From Syngnathus acus (lineage: Eukaryota > Chordata > Actinopteri > Syngnathiformes > Syngnathidae): DNA of 64,000 nt. Below are positions 38,505 through 50,672 of this stretch, piece by piece (positions within the stretch are counted from its first letter, which is position 1; each line of letters opens with the position of its first letter). The notes below the pieces were generated by a model. That model ran no database searches. It saw only the letters and a list, made by a program, of their open reading frames with translations, and was not told the origin of the DNA. The position numbers were made by a program, and so were the translations under genes. The stretch lies in assembly GCF_901709675.1 (NCBI RefSeq), contig NC_051106.1, positions 2,924,001-2,988,000 on the forward strand, given 5' to 3'.

Positions 38505-40156
38505 ATTGACACTGCCTGCTAGCACAACGGAGTCTCTGCTTGACCTCCCAGGTGAAAGTGATACCACAAACAAGCTCAACTGACCTAAGCACAGCATAAG
38601 ACAAAAGGGCACCTCTTATTCCCCCGAGAGGGCACTCGTGCAGTTCTGCACAAAAGTACCTATGAACTATCATATAGTCTGTCACACAATGGATCTGAGC
38701 TAACGCCTTTGCCCACAGGGACTCATCTCATCTGTCACTTTGGTCATTTCTCAGAGATACATTTTGGAGTGGGACGGGGGGGAAAAAATTCCATATAAAT
38801 ATGCATATTGTTACATTTTGCTTGGAAACGTGTTCTGTGGTCTGATGAGACTAAGATTAACTTGAATGTTCAGATGGTATTAGGTGTCCCAAAGGTACTT
38901 CAATTACATGATAACAACCCCCAAACACATCTCCCAGATGATGCCTTGCTAAAACAGGCGATAGACTGGTGTCCAGTTCTGAATTTTACGAAACGTCTCT
39001 GAGGCATCCAGTGGAGGAGCAAAGGATGAATTGGTGAACTCCATGCCCAAGAGAGTCAATGCTGTGCTGAAAAATAGTGATGGCTAGATTTACTTTTAAT
39101 TTAGACATTAATGGTTGTGTGTTGAATTGTTTTTAGGAGGTGGTCAATTTACGCTGATACACAAGCTGAACGCTGAAAGTGGCATTTCTTCAGTGTTGCC
39201 CCGTGTAAAGATAATTTTAAAAAGCCTACTAGAACATCAGAACTTTATTTAGGGTTACTCAGAGGCACTGGTGAAGGTGTGCGCTGACGCATTGTACTAT
39301 TTAAACTAGGTTTAAAGTGATTGATTCTGATTCTTGTGGTCCCAAATGTTCCTTCCCTTTGCTAAAAAAATATATTTTATCATTTTTAGGAATATTATTA
39401 AAATAATTTAATTATACTTCTTTTTTTTTTACAAAAAATGCATTATACAAAGTTAATATCGAAGTAATTAGTAAACTGTACAATTCCTGTTTTGCCATGC
39501 AAGGAAAATAGTTGCAAAATTGTATTTTATTTTGTTTGTATCCTAAAATCGTATCACAAATTGGCTATCACCAAACAAACATGAGGAAGTATAACCAAGC
39601 TGTAGTGACATCAATTTACCACAAAGTGGTAGTAGAGTCCATGCTAATCCATCATCAAGCCAGAGCAACATCCAGCCTCCCCAGCAAATCCTAATATTCA
39701 TTATCCATTCATCTCTTCCTTGACCTTTGGCCCTTTCTAAAGTGTAAGCGTTTTCACCAAACGTAAAAACAGATAAACCACAACATTCAACAGTTTATTC
39801 TTGGTATTAACACTAGTTACATATTAACAGTTACAAGGAAGGTTTGGCAAATATTTGGCATGTGCGTAGGATAACCGCCAGTACAAAGTCCACTTTCCAC
39901 AAGTCTAAGAAGGCATTTGGTGCGTCAGTATAGTACGATGGACGTGTATATGGCCGCCTGTAACGCCGTCACACGTTCAATGAAGCCCACTTTTACATCC
40001 AGGCCTGGATACTTGGATAGTTCACTGCTCCTGCAACCAAATAAGTCCAGTTATAAATGTGATTTATTTTGTGTGTTTTAGCTGTTACAGTTGAGCTTGC
40101 CCTTGGGTTAAAATTCAATTTAAAGAGACAGGAGTGACTTTAAGTACCTCCATTAA
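38505..40156. other. Intergenic between the CD109-like gene and the cytospin-like gene
   Basis: It contains the presumed promoter side of the CD109-like gene (just above 38504) and the 3' flank of the cytospin-like gene. A plus-strand tttatt at about 39793 would give AATAAA for the latter. I see no further gene. The 92-aa minus frame at 38407-38685 overlaps the CD109-like first exon in another frame. Confidence 0.5.
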
Positions 40157-41408
40157 TCACATTTCAAAATGACGATACATGCTCTCCACATAACTGAGGA
40201 CCATTTGCCAGTCAGGACCACCTGCACGCAGCATGTCTTCAACACTCTGTTAAATAGATTTTTTAAGAGGTAATTAGTCTCAAAGCAGCTCTGTGTCTAC
40301 AGAAGTGGAATTGTTCAATTGATCATATAAAAAAATCAGGATGGTAAGCAATGGCCTATTTTGGTTCAGTGTCTTACCAAAGATTGGACAATCCCGACAG
40401 TCTCTCCTGTTTTGAATGCAAGACTGAGATTCTCCCTCTGCAAAGAAATGATATGAGAATCTATGAACCATTGGGGTGTAAAATAAATTAATTCCATCTA
40501 TTTAACATTTAAGACTGGTTAGGGGTTGGGTGGAGATTGATTGATTCACCGGTTCATTTAGTTTAGCAGATTAATGAGCTGATTCAACCAAAATGTATCA
40601 TTTCCTCACGTTTACCATCTAAAAAAAAAAAAAAAGATGAATCTTGTACTCGAAAACTAGGCACAAACTAGGAACAAAGTGTGAGTTATTCGAGTTTTAT
40701 GCGAAGTAGCTAAATTATGAATAACAAGAGCATCAATAATATCCATCAGGACCAAGCTTACCTTGTTGTCTGGACTGAGGCTGCTATAAGGAATATGTGA
40801 GGGGAGGTAGCTGTGGTACACGGCACAAAATGCGAGGCCATCCACCCAGCTGCTGCTAAAGTTTGGTAATGTCAATATTCTATAGAAAAGGGAATAAAAA
40901 TAATTAAAGCCCAGTTGGCGTACAACAGCATATGGTAGCAAGGAGGGAAAAAAAAACATCATGACCCTGAAATGTAAGACCTAGCATTAGATATATTTAT
41001 GAACTTCATGTCTGCATGTCTCATGTTTTTTTTAATCAGTCATAAAAAACCTGAGAGGCAGGCGGCCTATATGCCCAAAGCACAAGGACGTTTTAGCCAA
41101 TGAGAAGTCTGAAAAGAGTTAGGCTCTGAAAAAAGCATAAATGCTAAATTAGGAAAAAAAAAAATATTGTACATTTCATATCGTGAATATGAAAAATATG
41201 TAATGTACTAAAAAGTAATTAGCAACAATGTAGTCAGCCCATGAATTTAACAAATAAAATATCGACTAACCCTCCATCGACTAATATTCTAAGACAAGAA
41301 TCAAGGTTTACTTTGTAGCCTTGGGTTTGGCCCTGACACCAACGTAACAGTGAATTCCTTTTTGAGCCTCCGTGGCGACGTAGCAGCAGGTTGAAGCCAT
41401 CCTGGGAC
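40157..41408 (-). CDS. specc1: Cytospin-like CH-domain exons
   Basis: Four exons (41408-41312, 40879-40762, 40437-40378, 40246-40157) encode the actin-binding calponin-homology domain and the C-terminus. The last exon reads PDWQMVLSYVESMYRHFEM then stop, matching the family ending PDWQ-(N/S)VM-YV--IYKYFET. The second exon must be a multiple of three (phase 0 to 0) but measures 118. Removing one base of the AAA at the start turns ITKL-stop into ITNFSSSW, the family sequence, so the extra base is almost certainly false. Confidence 0.85.
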
Positions 41409-44400
41409 CTGAACACGATAAGAGTTTTAGATCTTCTCGTTACATCTTTTTACATTACTTTATGTAAGAAAAGAGGCAAGTGTTGCTTGTGTAGTCCAGT
41501 CACCTGGTTGGCGGCAGCTCGGAGAGAGTTGAATTGTACTTGTTTAGAGTTTCTTCACGTTTTCCTGCAATGAAAAAGTACTTTATTACGTGAAATACAC
41601 ACACAAACACACACATGCATACGTATACTTCTATATATATCGACAAAATAACTATACACACACCTGTATCAGTGTTTGACTTGCTCTCTTGTTGGTCCAG
41701 ATTTCTTCGTCCTCTAAGTTGGACTAAATTCTGTCAAAAAAAATATAAATTACACATTATTTTTAAAAAAAAATCTCTAAATATACATATGATATGCATT
41801 GAAACAGTCTCACTTTGTTTGTTGATTCAGGTGTTGTGGAAACAGTTGACTGGGATGTTCCATTCTGTATTGTAGGGGAGTCAGAGTGTGCTGGTAATCT
41901 CGACAGGCTCCTGCAGTATTATGACACGTTAGAAGAAATGTCTGATCAGATGAACCCTATTTCAGCAGTGAATAATAATAATAAATAATGATCATTTTAT
42001 TTTTTGGGAGGCTTTTTAGCTCACTGTGGTATTTCATACCCGTTTCAGAATTACATTCCCATCCACACATTTGCTTTTTTAAGACCAGTCGCTCAGACTA
42101 GACATAAATGTTGTTTGGCTCACAATAAGGTCTAAATATGGGAATTAGTAGAGAGTATGGATGCAATGACCTAACGACCTAACTTTCCTCAGAATTATTT
42201 AAATAAAATAATTAATAATAGTACAAAAATAACCACACTAGTCACACTTTTCGTACACTTCATCGTACATGATCCAGGAAGTAAGGTGTAAATGTGTTTA
42301 CTTGACTATAAATTGTTTGTCTCACCTTGACCTCTCAGTGGTTGCTGTTCTTCGCAGTTCACCAGAACGCATCTCCTCCCTCCTCCTTTCTTCATTGGTT
42401 ACATTTCTCAGGTATCGTTTAGTAACAGCTACACAGTCCTCTCTGACAGCACTTTTCACGGTGTCATTCAGACACCCCGCCAGCCGGTACACCCCCCTCT
42501 CCTTCCCCCTCTGTCCCCCCTCGCTGCTGTCAGAGTTCTTCAGAGGTTGGATCTTCTCTTCTTCTTGGGTATTAGTTTTGTCTGGAGTCTGACTCAGTGT
42601 CTCTAGCCTCTGCCTGCTCTCCTCCAGCTCCCTTCTCAAAGTGACAAGCTGCATGTCAGCCTCCTTCTGTCTCTGCAGGGCTGCAGCCAGTTCCCTCTCC
42701 ACATCTTTATGAGCCGTCCGGAGTGCACTCAGGTCCTCTTCGGCCTCAGCTCTCAGACGGTCAGCCACTGACACCGCCACCTGAAGGTCAGCTTGAAATT
42801 GCAGCCATTCTGTCCGCTCAGTCTAAAAGAACAAACAGGTGCTTTTAGATGACAGGTGTCAAACTCAAGGTCCGGGGGCCAGATACGGCACGCCGCATCA
42901 TTTTATGTGGCCCGCGAAGACAAATTGTGCATCAAATTTATGTGCTTGAATTGCAAATTGTCTTCACTTTTAATATCTTTTTTCTTTTAATATTTGACCA
43001 GTTTTTACTCATGTGATTTGAAAACGAATTATTTGTCAGTTTGTTTTGTAGCTTTTACTGTATATAATATGAGGTGCTCATACATTTATTTGGGTCATAA
43101 TGGTCCTCCGAAAGAAACTATAACTACAATGCGGCCTGCGAAAAAAATGAGTTTGACACCCCTGTTTTAAATGAACTGCCATTAATCAGGACAAGTCAGT
43201 TTCACAAATGTCTCCGCTGAGCCAATAAGAACACGACGATAAAATGATTTGAATAATTTCTGTCAGTGCTGTCACGTACAAAAACAAAGAGAGAGGAATT
43301 TACCAATAACTGGTATTATTGGTTGGCTTAATAGTTTGGGTGCAATTATTAAAGATCAATGTGAATTTAGTGCAGCAAGCCTTGACTAGCAAAAAGGGGA
43401 GGTGTATCTTTCTGACATATGAAACCAATTATGAAAAAAATATGTCTGTCAAACCACATAAGAAAAAAGATTTAACACACAATTGCGACAAAGGCTAATG
43501 TTACGGGACGTGTCATGAATACTTTTAGTCTGTTCTCATCTGAATAGGGGTTTTCCTCTTTGAGGTGTTCCCATTGGTTTCGATAACAATCATGCCAAAA
43601 TAGTTTCCGTGTGATAAAAAACGTGCTATCCCCTCAGGCACTCTTAAACGGATAAAAAAATCTTTTTATATCATGGGGACAAAAAAAATGAAAAGTCACC
43701 AGTATACTAAAATCAAAGCTGAAATGAGAAATACAAAAAGAGGAGGTACATATTTAATGGAGGCAGCAGAAGGACTGGGAAGCAATATCAACCGGATGGT
43801 TCTGAAGTTAGGTGAAGGGGCAAAGGTTGGAAAGGTGAGTAATTAGATGAAGAGCCGGAGATGTGGAGGAGGAAGTAATAACGGAGCCAAGTCGACGCTC
43901 CCTAGTCTGACCAGTGACTCAGGACCACAGCTGGACCCCATTATACTGTACGCACACATCTCATATTTCTTTTCTCTCCCCCCACACACATTCCTTATTC
44001 GTCTGCCTCACCACCAGCTTATCTGACTTTTCAGTTTTGTAGAATTTGGCCCTCCATCCAGGAAACATGTCAAACAGCCTGATTAAGACTCAGTCTATAT
44101 TAAGTATAACAATAACTAAAAAAAAAAAAACACGCTGGGGGTTGAAGGATCTTGCCTTCATGTCATCTTGGTTATCTAAGCACTGCAAGTCTGTTTAAGG
44201 AAACAGGAAGGGGTGCTCCTCAGTTCACACTGAGATAAGGGCGTGGGTTGTCAGGATGAACACATAGACACAAATAGTCCCGGAAGAGCTGGCCCGTGCT
44301 CCACAGCAAGACCAGATGTGATGCACATTCACACAAACCTGCACCTAGAATTTCTGGTGATTCCCAAAAAGAGTTATTTCTCAATCCATCTGTCTCTAGT

Positions 44401-47400
44401 TGTCTTCACCACCCAGCCACTCTCTTTTTTGACACATAGTTGGAGAAACATCCAAACTGCTTCTCGCTCCATGCTTTCATGTCTGTAATATGCACCGCCA
44501 AATGATGGAATACCATCTGATATTCTTTGCACCCAAAAAGAACCCAGGAGGGGGAAATAAGCTCCACTGAGTGCACATGGACATCAAAGTGTTCAACATC
44601 ACTGCTGCCTCCTCACAGTCTAGACAAACTAAATATTTTTTCATTCCACACAACCTTTGTAACCTCAACATAAACTTCAGTTTAGGGAAAAGAGGACAAA
44701 GGGGGAATTGCTGGGAAGGTCTAGCAGCGGTCACCTGGAACTGATTCCAAAGCTGTGTTTTGAAAAATATCCAGAAGGGAAACAAATATGAGTGCGCAAG
44801 CATAAATGGAGAATTTTCTTTTTTTGTTGGTTAGGACAATTGAAAAGTGATGGTGCGGATAAGCACAGACAGATGGTGCATCAGATGAGATCCTTCAGGG
44901 ATGGGTAGATGGCCATATTTTTTCAAATACATGCTCTTAATATAATATGTTTCATTTTTGATCATACATTTTGAATGTGCCCATTATGCTAACTCAACAA
45001 CAAAGGGTTTGAAGCAAACAACTAAATAACTGCTTGCTCTAATCTCTTCCAGTGCTCAGTAGATCAGGAAAATATTTTTTTTCAACATGTGGAATATCAC
45101 AGCAGTAAAAATACAGAAAGGGAGTTTGTTTATACTTGCACGATATAGAGAAAAAATATTGAGAAATATACCCATTACAAGAAGTGGGGAAAAAAAAGGG
45201 GAAATTGGGGCCTTTTCTTCTCAGCTATAACAACCTTCACTTTGTAAAGATTTTGGAGAGTGGGGATGTTTGTCCATTGATCCAGAAAAAACGTGAGGCC
45301 AGTTGTGACCAGTGTTGCAGAGTGTGCTTTGCAATCACAGCTGTAGTTCATCCCAAAAGTATTTGATGGGATTCTCCCACGCAAGCTCATCCAACCTAAG
45401 ACAAAGCTTTGAAAACATCCAAGTGATCCCATAAAGACCTGTGACTCAATTGCCAAATCTATTAAATAACAAACTTGTTTCGCAATCTTGAGAGTCAATT
45501 GTTATAAATGCGGAACTCTTCCTGAGAACAAATGTGTTGAACAACTGCTGCCCGAGAGAACTGCACCAAATCAGATTGTGTGGTCCCATACTGGAAGCAG
45601 TGACGATTGCTTGACCCCGTGTGTGACCCCTTCATGTCGACACCACCCCCACATCTGCAGCTCTGCTTACCCTTGGACAAAGCGTTTGCTTCAATTTCTT
45701 TTTTTTTAAAATATCTTCTGCACAAGAAAAAGTAGAATTGTAGAATTGGAAAAAAATGAGGCACAATAAGGGGAGAAGTCAGTTCACAAAGTAGAAATCA
45801 TTCGGTGCATTTCCGTGTCTGTAATTGTGCTTTTGCTCCGTCTCACGTGTGCAACAGACATAAAAAACAAATGGCCAGTGTGATCAAGCGCATCAACCCT
45901 CACCCCCTCCTCTTCCTCACCCCACTGAACAAAACAAAACAAGTTTTGTCTCCTGAAAAGCCGATTGTGAACCCCCACCTCCGCATTACTACCCCCCCTC
46001 CTCCTCCTTCCACCGCCTCCTCACAAAAAAGGCTCCCAGGACAGCAGAGCAGACTGAGCGGGTTCATAAAGTCAGGCTTTGCAACTTCTACTGGCCAAGC
46101 AAGAGCCCATGTAAACACACTGTTGGATTGCCTCAATTTCTAATACACGGCTACCTCTCCATGCTTTCTCTCCCTGCGGTCTGTGCTGGCCCATGCAGGG
46201 GGATTACATTTGCAAGCCTCTTCGGGGGGGGGGGGGGGGAGTGGAAAAGAGAAAAAGACATAAATAATAAAGGGGAGATTTCCAAGAGAGCGAATAAGCA
46301 AGTGGAGTGGGATTTTAAAGCACTGAATGGGTCAATGTGCATCACATATATGCTGTTCAATCTTTCCAAGATGCAAGATGACTTCGAATTTATTTTTCAA
46401 TTTATTAGGTCAAAAAAGCAGCAAACACACACGTGTCACAATTATCAAAGGATACTTTACATAGGAGTAGCTAATGTTTCTATTTGTGTTTTATTCTAAA
46501 CATGTGGGGGTCAAATTTTAAATGTGTGACTTTTGATATGATATAAAAGATAGCATAGCAAATGCAAATGAAAAAGGGAGAGGGGCACTTTGTGTCATCT
46601 GTAACCTGAAGGAAGCTGTGAGCCTCAAGCTGCTATCCTAAGGGAGTGGTCAGAATTGGAAACAGGAAATCACTGCAGATTACATCATCTTCAGAGGAGC
46701 CGGCGGGAAACATCGAAGTAAACTGAGGAATCTCTGTGGAAATGCCTTATATGTTGTCATTGTCAATGTACAAACTACGTAATTTTGGTAATTCTCATAG
46801 GATACTTTTGTTCCCTTTACTTTGACTTTGAATGCTTTCGATGTTTGTTTGTTAATGCTTGTTTAGATGTTGTGAAAAGTGTGAGCACGGTGAGTTTTCC
46901 TTGTATATGAAATGTGCCAGATAAAAAAAAAATTGCCTTGAGATGTTCATCTTTTCCCTTCGTGGACGGCAAGCCGAGCCAATTGCACAGCCTGTTTTGA
47001 TAGCGTAACAGGGTGTGTTTTGGTGTTATTTCCAAGATGAGCAAACACTGACTGACCAAACTGTCACGGGAAATTGAAAGCTGTGTCGTTTTGGCTATTT
47101 GCTTTAAATGCAAAGCAGATCAGAAAAAGTTTTGGAAATGTTTATCATTCCAGTCCAACCATAACGATGGATAGGCTACAAAACAAACTGATGGAAAAAC
47201 TAGTTTTGAAATCAGAGACTAGTAAAAACTGTTCAGATTTCTTAAAACAACAAATGGTAATAAAAATCACTATTTTTTTTTTTAAAGTGAAGACAATTTG
47301 TAATTTAGTAATGACACAAAGTCCATGCAAAATTTGTCTTTGCGGGCCACAAAAAATGATTTGGCGGGCCGTATCAGGCCCCCGGGCCTTAAGTTTGACA

Positions 47401-49996
47401 GTTATTTTAAACTAAGGCTCAATACATATGCTATAGAAAATATCGTAATGATATTAATATTCTACAGGAATAATATATAATTGAATATCATCTCACCTGC
47501 ATTGCACTCTTCAAATTCTTCACTTCTGTCTGCAGTCGTTTCAGCATTTCTGATGGAGGAGAAATGTCGGATAATGTCACATGAATACAAAACTAAAAAG
47601 GTCAAAGAAACCTTTTGCCCTTCCCATTACAAGAAAATAATGAGCCTATGATCGAACAAAATGTTATAATAGCCACACAAATGCTTTGCGAGTCTTACCT
47701 ATGGCATTTGTGGGCCCATCTTGACTGTCAGAGGTCCCTAATGTTGTCCGACACTCGTCCAATAGACTTTCCAATTCTTTGGACTGGACGTCTCTGACCT
47801 CTGGACCTGGCAACAAAGTTTGACTCACACTGCTGTCCCTTTCTTTCCATTTTGGTCCAGAGGAGTTGGACACAGGCAGTGAGGAACTACACGTCGAGGT
47901 TGGGATCTTTGCAGGGCTGACGGGCATGCACTTGCCCTGTGCAACCACAATCCGGACCGTAGAAGTAGAAGGAGCTCCATTTCTGCTTGTAACATTTCCT
48001 TTCACTGCTAATGTACTTTCAGGCTTAGTTGACACTGGACTGACTGCTGAAACATTTGCGGAGCTGTTTGAGTTGAGCCGTGGCGGAGGAGGTCTCCACT
48101 CAGGTGGTGGAACGGCAGAACTTGGCTGTGATCGTTTAACGCTGGAGGATGTGACCACCGAGGCGGGAGGTGAAGATGAAACTGTGCTGGGGGATTTTGG
48201 TGATATGGGGTGGAGGATTCGGGGGGCATTAGGTTCAAATCCAGGTTTGTCACTTTGTGGGGAAGCAGGAGGAGTGTGGAAACTATCCAGTTGGTTTCCT
48301 GGAGGAAACATTCACAAATTTAGCAGCATGTCTTAAAACATGTACCGTATTTTCTGCACTATAAGGCGCACCGGATTATAAGGCGCACCTTCAATGAATG
48401 GCCCATTTTAAAACTTTGTCCATATATAAGATGTATACATTTGGCCCGCGGGCCGGACTTTGGACACGCCTGCTGTAGTGGCTCAATATTGGTCCATATA
48501 TAAGGCGCACCTGATTATAAGGTGCACTGTTGGCTTTTGAGAAAATTGGAGGTTTTTAGGTGCGCCTTATAGTGCGGGAAATACGGTACTATAAGTGTTG
48601 TAGAGAAGCAGGATTTTTTAATTTCGATTCTGGGGAAGGAAGATGTATTTTATTATTCGAGCCATTTTTCAAGTTTCCAGTGAAAATTCAAAAGAAACTT
48701 TTTTTCAAAGATAGTCACCAGTCGTCTGAAAGTTCCAAAATCTAGCACAAGTGTCAAATTTGTTATCAAAGACCAGTTAATGGAAATGTTCTGTCACTTA
48801 GTTAAACTGTTAGTCCAAACAAAGCTTCAAAGCATCGGAATAAATTGCTGCGATGTTATCTCGACACCGCTCAGAGCTCTAATGGCAACATCACAAGGGC
48901 AGGGCGGCGACTGATGTGGTGGATAATCCAACATCGGAGTCCTCAATCAATTACTTCATTTGACTTGGCGAGCCACTGCAAATTTCTTTCGCCTCTTCTA
49001 ATCCCGTGCTCTCACAAAACACATCCTGATGAAACATATATACTCTTAAGTGAGGGAGTGTGAAAAGAATTTGAGTGGAGTGGAATTCAACAAACAAAAT
49101 TAGATGACAAAGGCCGAGTGAGCGTCTGCATCATCGGATAATGATGTCATGGAGGAATGATGGGACAAAACTCTACAGTGGTCACGCCTATGGCATGTTG
49201 TCACTGAAAACACCATTCAATGAGCTGTCCATGCCAGTGGGAATTCTTGAACAGAGATTGCACATTGACAATGTTGCAACATTAACTCACCACATCGTTT
49301 TGGAACAGACACACTGACGACAGAAGCAAGAATTTCGAAACTTAAAAATAAAGACTTTATGGAGCTCGCAAATTCAACGAACAATTCTCAAATCAAATCA
49401 AAAAGATATACAGATAAGCACCGAGCATAACATCTTCATTTCCTTTCATTCGTTTGACAAAAAGCCTCATGGCTTATTCAAAAAAAAAAAGATTTCTTCT
49501 CAAATGATGTGAAAGCAGCAACTATGCACCAAGTCATTGGGAAAGAATGGGAGGATTGTTTAATAACTTCCTCAAATGTCCCTTCCCTTTTTATTTCTTC
49601 ATTCCAGACCTTAATGTGCTCGTCCACCCATGCACATTGACTGAATGAATGTGTGAATGTGTACTGAGGTTTGTGTGTGAGTGAGCGTGGATGTCAGATA
49701 GCATTAAGCCTCTATGATTAATCCGCTGCCCTTGTGCTGAGCCGGGGAATTCTGCCGATTCATCACAGCTGGGCCTGAATGGATCACATGGTGACGCCAG
49801 GGGAATGACCACTCGCTGAGCAACGCACAGGAAGGCTGCCAAGATTCCTGCCTCCGCATGCACTTCTCTTTTTTTAAACAGCCTCTCTTCCTGATTGGCT
49901 CTCACGTATCCTTCTCTCTAACTTTTGCACAAGTTTAAAACATGGCAGTGACTTACCTGTGTGTCCATGGCTCTCCTTGCTGGAAAAGCTACCCAT
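40157..49996 (-). CDS. specc1: Short cytospin-family protein (SPECC1/SPECC1L-like) with C-terminal CH domain
   Basis: Cytospins link actin and microtubules in cell adhesion, migration and cytokinesis. The 11 coding exons are 49996-49957, 48298-47699, 47549-47497, 42822-42326, 41910-41814, 41730-41664, 41564-41504, 41408-41312, 40879-40762, 40437-40378 and 40246-40157, giving about 592 residues against over 1000 in human SPECC1 and SPECC1L. In order: MGSFSSKESHG (possible myristoylation), a Pro/Ser-rich region, a short coiled coil with EWLQFQADLQVAV (human: EWRQFQADLQTAV), linker exons, then GGSKRNSLLRWCQ and the CH domain with SSSWVDGLAFCAVYHSYLP. The ATG is the first after an in-frame TGA. 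The 118-bp CH exon carries one extra base (AAA for AA at 40862-40864), giving a literal stop. The long central coiled coil of the family is absent. Which paralogue this is stays open; QTQGY is nearer to SPECC1. Confidence 0.85.
42851..43164 (+). mobile_element. Non-autonomous hAT element, copy 3
   Basis: It runs from GACAGGTGTCAAACTC to GAGTTTGACACCCCTG. The flanks TTTTAGAT (42843-42850) and TTTTAAAT (43165-43172) match at 7 of 8 positions, consistent with a hAT 8-bp duplication. It lies 28 bp upstream (in transcript order) of the large cytospin-like coiled-coil exon. Confidence 0.9.
43173..47160. other. Large intron of the cytospin-like gene
   Basis: No exon is seen between 42823 and 47496, and the flanking exons join in phase 0. 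It holds a run of 16 G at 46224-46239 and possible scraps of old repeats; GTTCATCCCAAA at about 45347 also occurs at 13880. The 107-123 aa frames here (45175-45498 minus, 45805-46143 plus, 46128-46499 plus) lack domain signals. Confidence 0.5.
47168..47405 (-). mobile_element. Non-autonomous hAT element, copy 4, degenerate, reverse
   Basis: This diverged reverse copy is recognisable by TTTGCGGGCCACAAAAAATG, GGCCCCCGGGCCTTAAG and TTTGACAG at its outer end. The other terminus is missing. It lies in the cytospin-like intron, just downstream in transcript order of the 47549-47497 exon. Confidence 0.75.
48343..48588. mobile_element. Palindromic TA-flanked MITE, copy 5, intronic
   Basis: It has TACCGTATTTTCTGCAC and GTGCGGGAAATACGGTA ends. 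The interior has the same hAT-like scrap as copy 2 (GGCCCGCGGGCCGGACTTTG at about 48441-48462), in the opposite orientation. It lies in the first coding intron of the cytospin-like gene, about 45 bp upstream of exon 48298-47699. Confidence 0.85.
48589..49956. other. First coding intron of the cytospin-like gene
   Basis: I see no further exon or classified repeat. The 104-aa minus-strand frame at 49591-49905 shows no domain and has no splice support. Confidence 0.5.
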
Positions 49997-50102
49997 CCTG
50001 CCGTCAGTCTGGTCTGCTCTTCTGCCAGATCAAAGTGGCACTTGGGGGCACATCCGGGCCAGATGATGGATGAGGTCCTACCTCTTTGGTACCGTATGCA
50101 AA
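49997..50102 (-). other. specc1: Cytospin-like 5' UTR part of the first coding exon, with a short upstream ORF
   Basis: The exon holding the start codon appears to begin at 50102 after an acceptor TTATTTTTCAG. Its leader contains an in-frame TGA and a seven-codon upstream ORF (ATG TGC CCC … TGA) about 50 bases before the main ATG. A further upstream non-coding exon may end at 50849 (GGAAG|GTACCAG), with a CpG-richer stretch reaching about 51060 as a promoter candidate. The upstream exon is inference. Confidence 0.4.
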
Positions 50103-50252
50103 CTGAAAAATAAAGCGGGGACTTAAAATCTCTTTAAAATATTTCGAAACCGAGTCCTTTCCCACCACAGTCAGATATGACTGGTGCTTCTCATTGCATC
50201 ACATTATCACATCATCTAGGATGAGATCAGCGCAACTGTTGAATGTTTAGGG

Positions 50253-50672
50253 CAGCGATGTCCAAACATTTTCCAGAGGGCATGAAAAAAAAATGGAAGA
50301 CAGGGGTCGCTTTAATATGCTATTAATAGTAAAACATATTTAAAGAGGGGGAATACTGTCTAAATCTCATTTTATTGCTATTGTTGAGTGACCAACCAAA
50401 AAGTTACTAGTATGTTAAAGTTATTAGTATTAGCGTGACTACATTGTAATTAAAAAAAGTTTGATCTCTAGCCAATTTAAAATGAAACTAATTTTGACTA
50501 ACTGTCAATTTCAATATCTTAATGTGATATTTTTCTTTTAAGTTTGACGACAAAAAAACGTCAACTTTATTATTTTAAGGTTGGAAAGGGGGGGGAAACA
50601 GGTCACAAATGTACCCCTAGCCGGACTTTGAACAATCAATGTGCCAAAACTAGAACATGCGTGGACACCCAT
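50253..50672. mobile_element. Possible eroded hAT-like element
   Basis: CAGCGATGTCCAAACATTTT on the left and GCGTGGACACCCAT on the right resemble inverted hAT ends (GTGTCCAAA / GGACACCC) about 410 bp apart. The interior is AT-rich and non-coding. No target duplication is obvious. Confidence 0.35.

Noticed and set aside
45805-46499. Overlapping 112-aa and 123-aa plus-strand frames
   Set aside because: They lie inside a cytospin-like intron, include a poly-G run, and show no domain.
47866-48336. 156-aa plus-strand frame
   Set aside because: It is antisense to the Pro/Ser-rich exon of the cytospin-like gene, which has splice and phase support.
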